From contig NHZP01000014.1 in the NCBI GenBank assembly GCA_003313425.1, forward strand, positions 1,240,001 to 1,304,000: DNA of 64,000 bases, in the 5' to 3' direction. The notes beneath the pieces were generated by a model, which had not been told where the DNA came from, did no database searches, and saw only the letters and a program-made list of their open reading frames with translations. The translations under genes were made by a program, and so were the position numbers. This DNA comes from Pseudopyrenochaeta lycopersici. Taxonomy: Eukaryota; Ascomycota; Dothideomycetes; Pleosporales; Pseudopyrenochaetaceae. Numbering within the stretch: the first letter of the stretch is position 1; each line of letters begins with the position of its first letter. Positions 46,985 through 57,851 of this stretch are shown here, piece after piece.

Positions 46985-47125
46985 AGTAGAGGAGAGAATA
47001 ACGTGTTCCACCACCTGATGCACGTCCCAACCTGATGCACGCGCAACACCATGCAACCAACAAAATAATTGAAGCTGTACAGCCACTAACAATAGCTGTT
47101 ATTTCGAGATTTTTTAGAGTCACAA
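46985..47125. other. short non-RIP island with repeated CCTGATGCACG
   Basis: About 140 bp of normal composition between RIP-mutated blocks. It contains ACCTGATGCACG twice (from 47013 and 47030) and a 17-bp stretch, TAACGTGTTCCACCACC (46999-47015), that recurs inverted at 21995-22011. It may be a transposon end. Confidence 0.35.
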
Positions 47126-47375
47126 TCTAACAACTATATAAAAGATTTACGCAGTCTTATATTACGTAATATGTTATTGTAGCGGTCGAATAGGTCGCCC
47201 AGAGCAAGAGCTTACATAAGCAGCTGCGTCAACCTTAGCAGGATCTTTATTAACTATAATAGCCTCTAAAGCTTTAATAAGCTTAAAGCTTTATCTCTTA
47301 CCTAATTTAGATAATTTAAGGTCGCTATTAAGCTATTTTTAAAGCTTATAAGCAACCTTTTACTCCTCGTAATAG

Positions 47376-47520
47376 TGTGAAGGTCTTAAATGCTATTAGT
47401 GAGGATAACAAATAAGACTGCAAGGTTAGTTCTCCAGGATAGAGTAAGGGACTATATAGAAAGGGGGTTTAATACTAAGATAGTAAGAAGGCGCTTCTGT
47501 AAAGAGTACTAAGGGTTAAG
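47376..47520 (-). repeat. truncated copy of the gypsy LTR
   Basis: Starts TGTGAAGG and follows the first ~145 bp of the 393-bp LTR with scattered transitions, then stops abruptly at the junction with the chromovirus remnant. It has the same genomic orientation as the other two LTRs. Confidence 0.8.
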
Positions 47521-49540
47521 AGGAGCATATAACTTTATTAGAATAAAGGAAGGAGAGGAATAGAAAACTACTTTTAAGATATAATATAGACACTATAAAT
47601 ATATAGTAATACTATTTAGCCTAATAAATATACTAGTAATATATTAAGACCTAATAAATAACGTCTTCGTAGAATATCTTAATATATATACTATAGCCTA
47701 CCTAGATAATATTTTAGTTTACTTAAGAAATATAGATAAATATTAAGACTATATTAAGGAATAATAATAAGCTTTTAAAATACTAAAAGAAGTATATATA
47801 GCTAAACTAGTACTTATATTATTTACTAGTAGAGAACTATTAAGGATTAAAATAGATGTATTAGACCTTATAATTAGAGCAGTAGTCTTATAAAAAAAAG
47901 ATAGGAAATAGTACTCTATAGTGTATTACTCATGAAAGTTCTTATAAGTAGAAGAATAATACAATATCTATAATAAAGAACTTATAGCTATTATTAATAT
48001 ACTATAATATTAGAGAGTATATATAGAAAGTTACTTAGAACTTACTATTTATATAGACTACTAAAACCTAATATACTTTATAATAATAAAATAACTTAAT
48101 TATAGATAAGTAAGATAGTTAGAACTCTTAAGATAATATAAGTTTTAGATTATATACATACTAAGAAAAGAAAATAGAAGAGCAGACGCACTAAGTAGAA
48201 GATATAATATAGTAGGAAAAAAGACTAAAGTTTATATAGTAATCTTAAGAATAAATAAGGATAGAACCTTAGAACCTTTATAAGAATACTACGCAATCTT
48301 AAAGATATAAGTAGAAGTCCTTAAAAACTTATATAAAACTATTATATAGTAATATTATAATAACTTAATATATAGACACCTAGAAATTATAAAAACTATA
48401 AAACTTATCTAATAGAACTACTATATTACGAACTTAAGATAGAAAGTAGAAGCGCATATTAAGAGATATGTACCCTACTAACAGAATAAATATACTATAT
48501 ACGCACTTTATAGTAAGTTATAGGTAATTAAGATACCTATAAAGCTATAAGCAGATATAGTAATAGACTTTATTATAGACTTACTTAAGTCTATAAGATA
48601 AAGTAACTAGATATAAGTATAACGCAATATATAACGTAGTATGCAGATATATTAAATACGCAGAGTTTATACTATTTAGAAAGAACTTTACAGTACTATA
48701 ACTTATAGAAGTAATAAAAGACTAAGTATTCTAACACTATAGTATACTAAAAACTATTATAAGTAATAGAGATAAACTATTTATATCTAATTGTTAGTTA
48801 ACATTTATAGCTAAGATAGGCACTTAAAGGAAACTATCTACAGCGTACTATAATAAATAATAAAATAACTAAGTATTACTATTACTAATTCATAAATTAT
48901 ATTTAATAATAGTAAATCTAAAGTAATAGGTAAAATACTATTTTACGCCTATTATAGGAAACACCTAAACTTATTTAAAAGAAACTTTCTAAGTATTAAA
49001 GTAGAAGCTATAGTTAAGATAGTAGAAGAACTATAAGAAATATTAAAATAACTATAAGAAAGAACTTAAGAAAAAATAAAGATGATAAATTTTATATATT
49101 AATAAGAAAAGAAAAACAGCGCCTTAGCTAAAAAAGAGAGATAAAGTATATTTACTTATAAAAAACCTCTATATATAATAACTTAATAAAGGATTAGACT
49201 ATATTAAAGTCAGACTATTTTTAGTTAAATAATATAATACACTAGTTACGTTTATATTAAAACTACCTAAAGATATAAAGATCTACCTAAGGTTCTACGT
49301 TAAGCTACTAGAACTTATATACCTAGTAACGCTACTATAGAAAACTTTTAGGTATAAGACTAAAAAGAAATAAAGTATAAAGTTAAGAAAATCCTTAATA
49401 TATAATACTCTAAGATTATAAAGGATAAGTATAGAGAAACTAAGTATCTAATTAAATAGAAAGAGTACCTTAACTCTAAGAATACTTAGGAACTAGAATT
49501 AAACTTAGGAAACTATAAAGAATAAATTAGTAAATATAAC
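47521..49540 (+). pseudogene. RIP-dead Ty3/gypsy chromovirus pol remnant
   Basis: Plus-strand translation interrupted by many stops still follows Ty3/gypsy Pol. It runs through an RT segment with IAYLDNILVYLRN near 47690-47730, an RNase H end (LRKENRRADALSRR) near 48170-48200, integrase-like sequence, and near 49380-49500 a chromodomain-like VKKILNI...KYLIK-KEYL-NT-ELE. Chromodomains mark the chromovirus lineage, whose integrase targets heterochromatin. It is 5'-truncated and unable to encode protein. It is in the opposite orientation to the gypsy element at 38.8-45.8 kb, so it is a separate insertion. Confidence 0.75.
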
Positions 49541-50422
49541 TATAATAAAGAATAGGAAGACCTTAGATACTAGAACTATAACTAACCTAGTCTAATAACG
49601 TAATTCTTAAAGAAAGAGAATTACCTTTAAGCTAAGATAGAGTAAAAATACTCTAGTCTAAGGTAGAGGTACTAGGTATTAGCCCTTACTTAATATTAAC
49701 CTTATAATAAATATCCTTAATTACCTCTAACGCTTTAATCTCTTCTATAATATAATTAAAATTATCTACTTATTATTACTTATAATACTATAATAACTTT
49801 TACTATTTATAAAGTTAATTCTTTTTTACGTAAGTAGTAAGAAGGGTATTTAGTACCTTCTCTTCTATATTATTAGCTTTAGCTTCCTTCGCGTCTAACT
49901 AAGCTAATTCTTTATTTAGATAAGAAAAGTTTAGAACTAGTATATCTACTAGCTTATATAATAATACCTTATTATAATAATAGTTCCTATACTTCTCTTT
50001 TAATAATAATATCTTACACTCTAACTTTTTCTTTAAGTAATATTTATAGGAAACTATAGTAACTTAACTAATAGCGTTTATATAGTCTCTAATAGAATAA
50101 CATTAAGTAGTACTATAAGAAGCTATAAGTTAGTTATAAAAGTATAAGAATGTTATGGGCGAAGAGGCCTAACTAACGAGTGTGCATTTGTCCTATACTA
50201 CAGAAGGAGAAAGATAGAGAAGAGGTTACAGGTATCCTTAGAGGATATATATATATGTTCGTACGAGTGAAGAGGAACGTGCTCCTCTAGCTGCTAACTT
50301 ATACGAGCTGATAAGAAAAGGGGGCAGAGGAGATTAAGGAGTTCTTTCCCCGTGCGATAGTAGCGAAGCCTCTCCTGCTTAAAGGGCGCAGCCCATTACA
50401 AAGAACTAGAGAGAGAAGATAT
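49541..50422. other. RIP-mutated sequence grading into a less mutated patch
   Basis: TA-rich to about 50150. It then has some normal composition (50150-50400) without a gene, probably transposon flank or untranslated element sequence. Confidence 0.4.
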
Positions 50423-50822
50423 TATTATAAATAGAAGTAGGAAGAGCAGTAGTTATAAGGATATAGGAAGAGGCATAGATAACTAATAAAGAGGCTAAGC
50501 CTCTAAACTAACTAATAACGCTAGAGTTATATAATCCTAGAAAACCTACGCTAAGGCGGACTATGTCTTACAAGATAGAGATAAACTTAGAAAACCTAGA
50601 GGGGGCCTTATAAGAATCCTATAAGATAATTATATATATAGACTATATAATATAGCTCTTAGAGCATATTATAATTAACTTTAGATAATCTATAACTATA
50701 CTACTATCTAATACTTCTATATTTAACTAACCTAATACTGCACATCTATAGAATACTCTAAAGAGCCTAACTAGTTAATACTAGTTACTTTATATTATAA
50801 CTACTTGATTAGATCTTTAACA
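50423..50822 (-). repeat. ~400-bp LTR copy, left of the gene island, inverted
   Basis: Reverse complement of the solo LTR at 54230-54630 along its whole length, with many RIP-type transitions. For example, its outer end reads TATTATAAATAG where the partner gives TGTTACGAACAT. No target duplication is visible. Confidence 0.75.
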
Positions 50823-51541
50823 CTACCCCTAGGGGCAACCTAACCCTACCTTAGTAGTACGGTTTAGTGATATAGTATAGAATTAATTCTGGTGGCCATG
50901 ATCTTGAGACCAAAGGGTACGGGAGATACACGCATGCAATATACCTTGTATATATTCATTACTTGGTTCAACCACCTCATCTTCCAAATTCTGGTCTTGC
51001 ACTGCTTGTCCTATCCTATGTTTGCGGACAATGTGAACCAAGGTTATAGTCACTCGAGTGGCTTCAGTGCAGTAGAGAGGCGTAACGGCCTTCAGCTTTG
51101 ACAATTACTGCACTTTGCCCTAGTTACATCCGTTCTTGCAGTCAGGGCATACATCTGGTCGGGAAGAGTGACCGAAACCTTAGAGCGTAGAACAAGCCGC
51201 AAACGTTGACCGGCGAGTCAGAGCAAAAACGCCCATGTTTGTGTTTCCGAGACATGTCGTTTAGTACACCTACCACGCGGCAGAAACCGAGAATACGAAG
51301 GACAGGTATTGGTTGCTCGGCAGTATTCTGTTTCAACTTCTGTCCGGCAAAAAGCTCTTACATAAAGACCTGCTAACCAAATGCCTCATGTCAGCCTTTC
51401 AGGATGCCTTCTCGTTGCCGGCGGTGCAAAGTCGTCTTCTCCACGATAACCCACAGTTCAGTGCCGTCTCTCCATACCATAAATGGAAGGAGGCGTTCGT
51501 GCCAAGGCCTCCGCTCTTGGCGAACTCATCCTACCAGGGAA

Positions 51542-51737
51542 CATGTGGTGTTGATTTACGTATCCTTATCGGAGATTTCTAGTCCAGCAGGGGATAAGGC
51601 GGGGAGAGGAGGGCGTTCAAAGGTTACTGCGCCCTCATGTGGTCTTGGTTGACGCATCTCTATCGGAGATTTATAGTCCAACATGGGGTAAGGCGGGTGA
51701 ATAGAGGGTGTATAAATGTAAAAGGTGCTGGGCCCTC
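51542..51737 (+). repeat. tandem ~95-100 bp duplication in the carboxypeptidase promoter
   Basis: Two units (51542-51635 and 51636-51737) each read CATGTGGT..., then ATCGGAGATTT.TAGTCCA, an AGGGGATAA/TGGGGTAA motif, AAGGCGGG and finally GCCCTCATGT. Each unit holds a stress-element-like AGGGG/GGGG core and a GCGGGG-like site of the CreA/Mig1 type. The second unit includes the TATA box. Confidence 0.75.
51711..51716 (+). promoter_or_regulatory. TATA box of the M14 carboxypeptidase gene
   Basis: TATAAA 73-78 bp before the ATG at 51789, inside the second promoter repeat unit. Confidence 0.45.
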
Positions 51738-51788
51738 ATGTCGAGGGCTTCACTCCTTGCTCTACAATTCAATTGTGTTCCGGCTAGA

Positions 51789-53453
51789 ATGGGAATTCCT
51801 TCGATAATCTCATTGCTCGCGCTTTTTGCCGCGGCTGTGTTCGCACAGTCAAAGTATGGAGAGAACTACGCGCCTGTAGACTTTGATTCCCAGATCGTGG
51901 AGCAAACAGCTTTTCCAGAACCGAATGTCACGCTATATAGTCCCGCATTCGCAGCGAACTCTTCTTCCGCCCCAGGATGGACTCAAGGCACTGAGGGCGC
52001 GACCTCAGAGGAACAATTGAGTATGCTCTGAATTACCCAAGACCACGTTTCAGGACCGAAATCTAACTCATGTGTAGAGTCATTTCTATGTGGCCTTGCA
52101 GAAAAGAATCCATCATGGGTTTCGTATGATACCGCCGACTTCCTCAGCGAAGAGGGGAAGACATTTCCCTATGTCTACCTTTCTAGCTCACCTAACGCAT
52201 CTGCCGGCTACGCTACCTCTAGAAAACTCCGCATCTGGATACAAGCCTCAGTGCACGGTAACGAGCCTGCAGGTGATGAAGGAGCTCTCGCATTCTTAGG
52301 TGCCCTGGACGCGGATCCCTCATGGGCAGCTAAGTTTTTAGATAAGATGGATATTATTATTCTGCCTCGATATAATCCAGATGGCAATGCCTATTTCCAG
52401 CGCACACTTGCTACCAACTTCGATCCTAACCGCGATCATACGAAACTCGTTCGCCAGCAAACTCGAGACATTAAGTCGTGGTTCAGCAGTTTCTCCCCAC
52501 ACATTGCTATTGACATGCACGAGTACCGCACTACCACTCGTTTTTCTAAGCACTACGGACATGCTGCAGATTGTATGTTTAGCGCCTCTAAGAACCTCAA
52601 CATCCATCCTTCTATTCGCACACTAGCTGAAACCGTCTTTGCGCCTGCTATCAACGCGTCAGTGGCTTCACAAGGCCTCCGTTCTGAGCCATATATAACT
52701 GCATCTAGCACGGACCCCCCGTGCTTCGACGAAGCTGGCACTGATGCAAAGATTGGCCGCAATGCCATGGGCCTGTCCCAATCTGTAACCTTTCTCTTTG
52801 AGACAAGGGGTATCAGCATCGCAAACCAGGAGTTCAAACGCCGCACACTGGGCGGCCTACAGATGATTCTTGGCGTCCTTGAGACGGCGCGCGATCAGGC
52901 TGAGCATGTATATGAGACTATTGAGGGTGCAATCCACAAGGTAGTTAAGAGTAAGGAGCCTATTGTGGTTACCGACTACACCCTATATTCGAATCGCACC
53001 TGGACTATGGTGGATACCCGCAGTGGCGCCGTCGTCCAACTCCCTGTCCAGTTTGCAAGCACTACGCCGGCCATCGCAAATCTGACGCGTGCTAGACCCC
53101 AAGGCTACGTCATCCCCCGTGCCTGGGCCGATCTGGTAGAGCGACTGAAAGTCTCTGGGCTGGAGGTTGAAACCATCCAAGGTGTGTTTCAGGGTGAGGT
53201 GGAAGTGTACAATATCACTTCTTCAAAGCTTGCGCGCGCGTACTACGAAGGCGCAATTCTAAACGAGGTTACAACTGAAACCCTGACACAAGAGGTTACA
53301 CTGCCTGCAGGAAGCTTCTTTGTAAGTAGTGCGCAAAAGAATGCAGGACTAGCCTTTGTAGCCCTTGAGCCAGAGAATATCGACTCGTACGTTAGCTTCG
53401 GCATCGTGCCGATGGAGGTTGGGGACCTGTATCCGGTATTTAGAAAGGTGTAG
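51789..53453 (+). CDS. secreted M14 zinc carboxypeptidase
   Basis: Two exons (51789-52020, 52078-53453; 57-bp intron) give 535 residues. The signal peptide is MGIPSIISLLALFAAAVFA. The M14 zinc site is HGNE (His137, Glu140), completed by the His of IDMHEYR at about 225. The catalytic Glu of FLFETRG is at about 319. The RYNPDGNAYFQR block supplies the substrate-binding Asn/Arg region. Its length exceeds a bare catalytic domain; residues after ~350 form a C-terminal domain of unknown role. It should remove C-terminal residues from peptides outside the cell. It sits alone in an island flanked by inverted LTRs and appears intact. An in-frame ATG upstream of 51789 would spoil the signal peptide. 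Confidence 0.9.
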
Positions 53454-53559
53454 AAACATCGGTGAACTAGCCAAGATAGTCGAATATGTAGTAATGTAAT
53501 CTGAATGTTGTGGCTGCTGAGACTCTTTTACCAAGGCTGTGCTCTTTTGGGAATGTAAT

Positions 53560-54225
53560 GAGGGCGAAAGCTGCGAATGCGGAAAGTTAAGGAAATCTTT
53601 TACGAAAAAGACATATGGTCTGGCCCTACGGTCTTCTTCGAGTTCGGTGCTGAGCCGCAGATGGCGAGCAATCGTAACCGAATACACCTCCAGAGAATTA
53701 ACATATGCTTCTGATAAGTTACCAGAAATCGCCGGAATTGCTAAGCAGTTTGTGAGTCAAATGGAAATACGAAGCCATCTTGCCGGGCTTTGAAAACAGT
53801 CTATAATGGAAGATATGATGTGGAGACTTGACTCGCCTGGCGTATGCACAGACGAATGGCGAGCGCCTTCCTGGTCGTGGGCATCCGCAACAGGAACTAT
53901 TATATACCGCCAAACTAACGAAAGCAGCGAAACACTGTCAGATTCCAATTTAATTCAAATATTGGAAACGTCTTGTACAACTCATGGACCTGATAGTTTT
54001 GTTGATTGCAGAAACAGCCATATTGTCCTCCGCGGACATTGTGTCAAAGTTCAACTGCAGAACTTTGTAACCGAAAAGGAAAAGGACGGGGTCGTTATGG
54101 AGAAGGACAATTTCGGAATTATGAAGTTGGGTGGTGGAACTTTTTACAGAATTTTCATAGATGTCTTAGCTGGGTCGGACGGCAGTTGGAAATCAAAACA
54201 GCCTGTTGATGTCCAGATATACTAA
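53560..54225 (+). pseudogene. 3' remnant of a HET-domain (heterokaryon incompatibility) protein gene
   Basis: The frame carries the usual C-terminal part of HET proteins: WRAIVTEYTSRELTYASDKL, PEIAGIAKQF, RSHLAGL, then MEDMMWRLDSPG and the hallmark WRAPSWSWASATG. The HET domain proper is missing. Between HLAGL and KQSIMED a TGA (53791-53793) replaces the Trp expected in LAGLW, a RIP-like G-to-A nonsense change in the same frame. The final codons (DVQIY, stop at 54223-54225) end within the target duplication of the solo LTR at 54230. The natural C terminus may therefore have been cut off by that insertion. Confidence 0.75.
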
Positions 54226-54635
54226 GTATTGTTAAAGATCTAATCAAGTGGTTACAATATAAAGCAACTAGTGTTAACTAGTTAGGTTCTTTAGGAGTAT
54301 TCTGTAGATAGGTAGTATTGGGGGGCTAAGATGTAGAAGGGTAAAGAGTAGTATACTTATTAATTATTAAAGTTAATTATAATATACTATAGAGGCTATA
54401 TTATATAAGACTATATATATAACTATCTTATAGGTTTCTTATAAGGCCCTCTCTAAGTTTCTTAAGTTTATCTCTATCTTATAGAACTAAGTCTGCCTTA
54501 GCGTAGGTTTTCTAGGATTACGTAACCCTAGCGTTTTTAGTTAGTTTAGAGGCTCGGCCTCTTTGTAGGTCGTCCGTGCCTCTTTCCCTCATCCTCATAA
54601 CCGCCGCCCTTCTTACTTATGTTCGTAACAAGTAT
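54225..54635 (+). mobile_element. solo LTR with target duplication
   Basis: A 401-bp unit (54230-54630), starting TGTTAAAG and ending GTAACA, is bracketed by AGTAT at 54225-54229 and 54631-54635. It is RIP-marked in its middle. A solo LTR of this kind is left by recombination between the LTRs of a full element. The same LTR occurs inverted at 50423-50822. Confidence 0.85.
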
Positions 54636-55200
54636 AAGTTTAAAGTACAGGTAAAACTCTAATTATAGTTTTACCTACCTAAAACATTAGAGAATAAGAA
54701 TATAATGAATATAATAGATAATTTTAAGTTAGTTTTATACATATTATATGTTATATAAAGCGCTACTAAGTAAGATAATTAGAAGCTAAACATATTATAT
54801 TTATCCTCTATAGTAGGCCTAACTTAATCGTAAAAACCTGACGTAATACCTTTTTTAGTAATGTTTAGACTAAAACATTCTTAATGTATTAGATAGACGT
54901 TATAGCCGTTACAGAGCTATAGTAGGGCTGTACTATCTGTCTAGAGTATAGTAAGTAGGGATTGACAGGATAATTAACATTAGAAACATTAGTAACATTG
55001 GACGAATATTGCACAACAGTTGTGCGCATTATGCACATGATAGCCAGTTATAAACGAATCCAATGTTAGGAATACTAGATACCTCTAGGATTGGCCTTGC
55101 TAGCTCTGCTCAAAGGACGCATCCGAAACCTAAGTGCGAGGGTGCTCGAGGCCCGCCAATCGCTAGGGACGCGGAGCAGAGCTCGGAGCAACCCCAGCGC
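54636..55200. other. AT-rich spacer with two short palindromes
   Basis: No gene. Contains an inverted repeat of 10-bp arms with an 8-base loop (54649-54676, AGGTAAAACT...AGTTTTACCT) and a 15-bp palindrome (55011-55025, GCACAACAGTTGTGC). Confidence 0.5.
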
Positions 55201-56346
55201 CTAGCTGTGAAGCATTTTCACCTCTGGAAAGTCCTCGCTTGGGCCCTTCAAAACTTCGTCCTCCGGCTTCAAGCCTAGCGCATACCAAAAGAACGCGGGT
55301 AAATATCTTCCTATAATATTCCATATCGGTTGCCCCGGAATTGGTCCTACCCCAGACTTAGCCGTATCGCTCAGCCCATCCCGGATTCCCGCTACATCGA
55401 CCAGAATATTGAGATCCCAATACGACCCATGCGAGCTATTCGTGATAGTAAACTCTCTCTGATAGTCCACATCAGCGCTACTGTTCAATGTCGCCCAAAA
55501 TTGCGTCCAAGTCGGGTCCGTGAATGAGTCATGGCCGTCGCTGCCCCAAAGCATGAATGCCTGACGACCATGAGTACCGAGAGACTTGTTAAGAACTGGG
55601 CCAAACATCATTCCATCTATATTGACGCCAGCACGAAACCTCTTGTCGTTTAGCAACACCGTTGCACTCGCCGCGCCTCCAAAGCTATGTCCAAACATTA
55701 GGGCATCCTCCTCCTTGAACTTGAGATGGTCTAGGACAAATGATGCGTCATCAGCCCGTACTTCCAAAGCATGCTCAACCGACGCTGTCGATCCATTCGC
55801 GTCTGCCGGTTTCGTTACCCTTCCTCCAAGAATCACATCCCCATTCGGAAATTCCACAACATCCGTATCGTACGGATGGTCTATAGTAACTACCGTAAAC
55901 CCATGGCTAGCTATCTCATGAGCCAAGTGATTTGAGAACAATCTTGTCGTATTCAATCCCGCGCTAAACAATGCGAGCGGCCATTTTCTTTCTCCTTTTC
56001 CCTTCACTTTCTTAGCGTCGCAAACCTGATGATAGAAACGAGTCCAAAGGCCTTTAGGATAGTCATACGCGTTTAGAATCTCGTCCTCTATTGCTGCTGT
56101 AACCGGCGGTACGTACGGAACTTTAATGAGATGGCAATGAGTTTGCGGAACAGGATCGAAGCGGGATATCATTATCCGGCGGACATGGGATGAGTTGAAG
56201 GGATCCAGTCGCGACTCGTCTACCCATTCTTCATTGACGAGGGAAGTATAGTAGGGTCCTGTACCCTGTGGTAGGATGAAGGTTTCATTTTGAGCGCAAA
56301 CCGTATGGAGCAGGTGGAGCAGAAGAACGAACTGCGCAAGAGCCAT
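55201..56346 (-). CDS. secreted PAF-acetylhydrolase-like alpha/beta hydrolase
   Basis: A single exon of 381 residues with signal peptide MALAQFVLLLHLLHTVCAQ. The fold and motifs match the platelet-activating-factor acetylhydrolase isoform II group. WPLALFSAGLNTTRLFSNHL is the oxyanion-side block, then VVTIDHPYD. The nucleophile elbow GHSFGG has Ser221. NIDGMMFGP gives Asp244, and a His lies in SSHGSYWDLN (His306). These enzymes hydrolyse short acyl esters of phospholipids or similar substrates; the real substrate here is unknown. Several Asn-x-Ser/Thr sites agree with secretion. The start gives the signal peptide directly, and no defect is seen. Confidence 0.9.
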   Translation of the reverse strand: MALAQFVLLLHLLHTVCAQNETFILPQGTGPYYTSLVNEEWVDESRLDPFNSSHVRRIMISRFDPVPQTHCHLIKVPYVPPVTAAIEDEILNAYDYPKGLWTRFYHQVCDAKKVKGKGERKWPLALFSAGLNTTRLFSNHLAHEIASHGFTVVTIDHPYDTDVVEFPNGDVILGGRVTKPADANGSTASVEHALEVRADDASFVLDHLKFKEEDALMFGHSFGGAASATVLLNDKRFRAGVNIDGMMFGPVLNKSLGTHGRQAFMLWGSDGHDSFTDPTWTQFWATLNSSADVDYQREFTITNSSHGSYWDLNILVDVAGIRDGLSDTAKSGVGPIPGQPIWNIIGRYLPAFFWYALGLKPEDEVLKGPSEDFPEVKMLHS

Positions 56347-57851
56347 CTTGTCGCAAGCTATGAGCCAGAAAATTTAGTATAACAGCCTAAAATCGTGGTT
56401 TCGCGGACTTTTGTAGCTTGTTGGAAGGAGAATACGAAATACGAGGAGAGCTAATTAATGGACCTTCCTAAAGCGAAATCCAGTACATGTTTTGCGGATT
56501 CTACGAATCAATTAGTAAGCGACTCGATAACAGGTGGCTTTACCTTTTACCCTTTATATTCTAAGGCTGCTACACGTAAAAGAGTTAGGCAGGGGGCCTC
56601 CCTTCTTCGACCAAGACAATAATTCAGTAAAGCGCTATGACTGAGATGACGCATAAAATGGCCACCTTAACTCCTCCATCCTCTACAACTGGGGCAAGCA
56701 ACCCCTGCAATATTCTAAGACAAACTAGGCTATACCCTTGCTACGAAGACCGTGCGCCGAAAACAAATTAAGCGCAACAAACCCGGAAACCGACTGTGCC
56801 AAATAACAGCCAACTTTGAAATACATACAGCATACAGTATCGTATCAAGCTTCTTTCTCTCCTATGTTGAGCGTTACGTTAGATAAGCGATTAGCAGGTC
56901 TCATAGTTAGCTTCTGAACTGGACCAGATACGTCGAAGACAGAATGTATATAGCTGACGACCGTAGCGGCCTATATCCATACAATAGATGGCCATAATTG
57001 AACCCGCCCCCCGGCAACACACCATAGTGGTTGAGATTTTCGCGTATAGATGGAGTAGGCTGGAAAACCTGCCCTTTGTCGTGTCAGTCACTGCGAGCCT
57101 TTTCAAACGACCCACTATATGGGCAGAAGTAGCCGATCAGCTATGTATGGGACATGAGGAGCCAGGGAACTGCTTGATGGATTTGCAAAAGGTACATATT
57201 CAACACGCCTTCAGCTGCAAAATTACCGCCAGACAACTTGCAAAAAATCAAGGTAGATGAGCGCTTCGTACTCGTTTGCTCACCTTTTTAAACCAGCGAG
57301 AACTTTGGTACATTGCTTACTACTTTATATTACTTAATTTATATCTTCATATAATTATTATAAAAGTTAATCCCATTAATATACTACGATAGGTTTCACT
57401 AGGCTATAAATTTATAAAGTATTTTGAGAGTCAATGAAGTTTCTTAATCTGTCAATATAATAAAAACCTGGAGTGAAACCTTACCTAAGTCGTATTCTGT
57501 CGCCTATTGAAGATAGCTGCATTCAAAATTGATTGGATTGGCAATGAGCAAAAATAACCTTACAGCAAAGAGGAAACCAAAAAGATTCTCAGATTCAGGG
57601 GAGCCTAAAGCACAGAACTCAGCCTCAACACCAACTTCTCTTTCATTGGGTGCCCAAGAAAGAAATCTTCCTGCTCCATCCCTTCATCATCCACAATACT
57701 CGTTGTATAATTCGTATAGATAGCTGCAATCAATATTTTCATTACTATCCGCACGATTAGCTGCTCTTACTTCACTAGTTCTTGTCGATATAAAGTATTT
57801 GTTAACCAATGTTACCAGTTCTAGAACGTCGTTCTCAACTGTTATGAGGGT
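56347..57851. other. intergenic, no gene seen
   Basis: Upstream region of the hydrolase gene (left part), a moderately AT-rich stretch around 57300-57500, and the 3' flank of the P450. Short frames show no recognisable family. Confidence 0.4.
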
